DNA from: Actinobacteria bacterium UBA3120
GTDB taxonomy: Bacteria > Actinomycetota > Actinomycetes > S36-B12
NCBI GenBank assembly: GCA_002365735.1
Contig: DEZY01000151.1
Span: 3,082-8,740 of the forward strand
Direction: 5' to 3'
Length of the DNA: 5,659 bases
The first letter of the stretch is position 1; the number at the start of each line of letters is the position of its first letter. The notes under the pieces are model-generated. The model was not told the origin of the DNA, ran no database searches, and was given only the letters and a program-made list of their open reading frames with translations. This document shows, in pieces, positions 5,442 through 5,659 of the stretch. The position numbers were made by a program, and so were the translations under genes.

Positions 5442-5659
5442 CGAACCAATGTGTAGGCAACTTTTGTTTACGCAGATTTCTCGGCAGCCGTCTCTTTGAA
5501 CAACAACAGAGAACGGCCCGGAGTTGCAGCGGCCTACCAAGCCGCCCAAGCTGCACGCAAGAGGATCAGTTCCAAGCACTCGTCAGTGATCCTCGACAAC
5601 GCGCTCCGACTCGCGACCGCGACGAGTGTCGGGGACCGGGTGGCCGCTGAATCCGCGAC
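5442..5659. other. GC-rich tRNA-flanking DNA with unresolved partial frames
   Basis: Nothing here matches a family I know. From 5511 the GC content is 99 of 149 bases, against 124 of 240 in 5101-5340. On the plus strand one frame is open from 5457 to the window end and reads as an alanine-rich helical protein (for example AAYQAAQAARKR), but its only start candidate is TTG 5496 without a ribosome binding site. On the minus strand a frame runs from the window end to a TAG at 5534-5536 and ends RAAWAAW. The two frames share the same third codon positions, so wobble-base composition cannot separate them; the plus frame has more purines in first position, a slight preference. One of them is probably the end or start of a real gene continuing beyond the window. 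Confidence 0.3.

Noticed and set aside
5363..5650. Plus-strand frame of 95 codons running through the tRNA-His gene
   Set aside because: Its first third is the tRNA itself, and the remainder has no protein-like pattern. A different frame is more plausible in the same bases.

Overview
The window reads as a chromosomal stretch from a mid-GC member of the Actinomycetota. The evidence is the oligoribonuclease gene followed by tRNA-His (an arrangement I recall from mycobacteria), a stand-alone RibD C-terminal reductase, an Aur1-like PAP2 membrane enzyme, a tandem universal stress protein with a DosR/DevR-like box upstream, and several starts that look leaderless. GC is near 52% where I counted it (124 of 240 bases in 5101-5340), which is low for the phylum. 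I cannot name the genus.

Left part (1-1758). A voltage-gated-like potassium channel on the minus strand and a TrmH/SpoU-type RNA 2'-O-methyltransferase on the plus strand diverge from a start-to-start gap of only 44 bp. The first 70 bases hold no complete gene. They contain a strong Shine-Dalgarno sequence on the minus strand at the very edge, suggesting another minus-strand gene just outside the window.

Middle (1755-3548). Two minus-strand genes, an Aur1/Ipt1-like PAP2 membrane protein and a RibD C-terminal-domain reductase, are probably co-transcribed. The reductase ends head-on against the methyltransferase, and both stop codons lie in one CTAG. The PAP2 gene and the stress-protein gene diverge from about 220 bp of non-coding DNA carrying the DosR-like box.

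Right part (3549-5659). A two-domain universal stress protein and oligoribonuclease lie 9 bp apart and form a likely operon. A possible 62-codon minus-strand ORF and tRNA-His (GTG, with encoded CCA) follow. After the tRNA the DNA becomes GC-rich (99 of 149 bases in 5511-5659), with open but unidentified frames on both strands. This could be the edge of an element integrated at the tRNA gene, or simply an unrecognised gene.

I see no defence system, CRISPR array, insertion sequence or obviously new multi-gene system. The most interesting signal is the DosR-like box placed 42.5 bp from a candidate leaderless start of the stress-protein gene, which would put the downstream oligoribonuclease under hypoxia/redox-type control as well.
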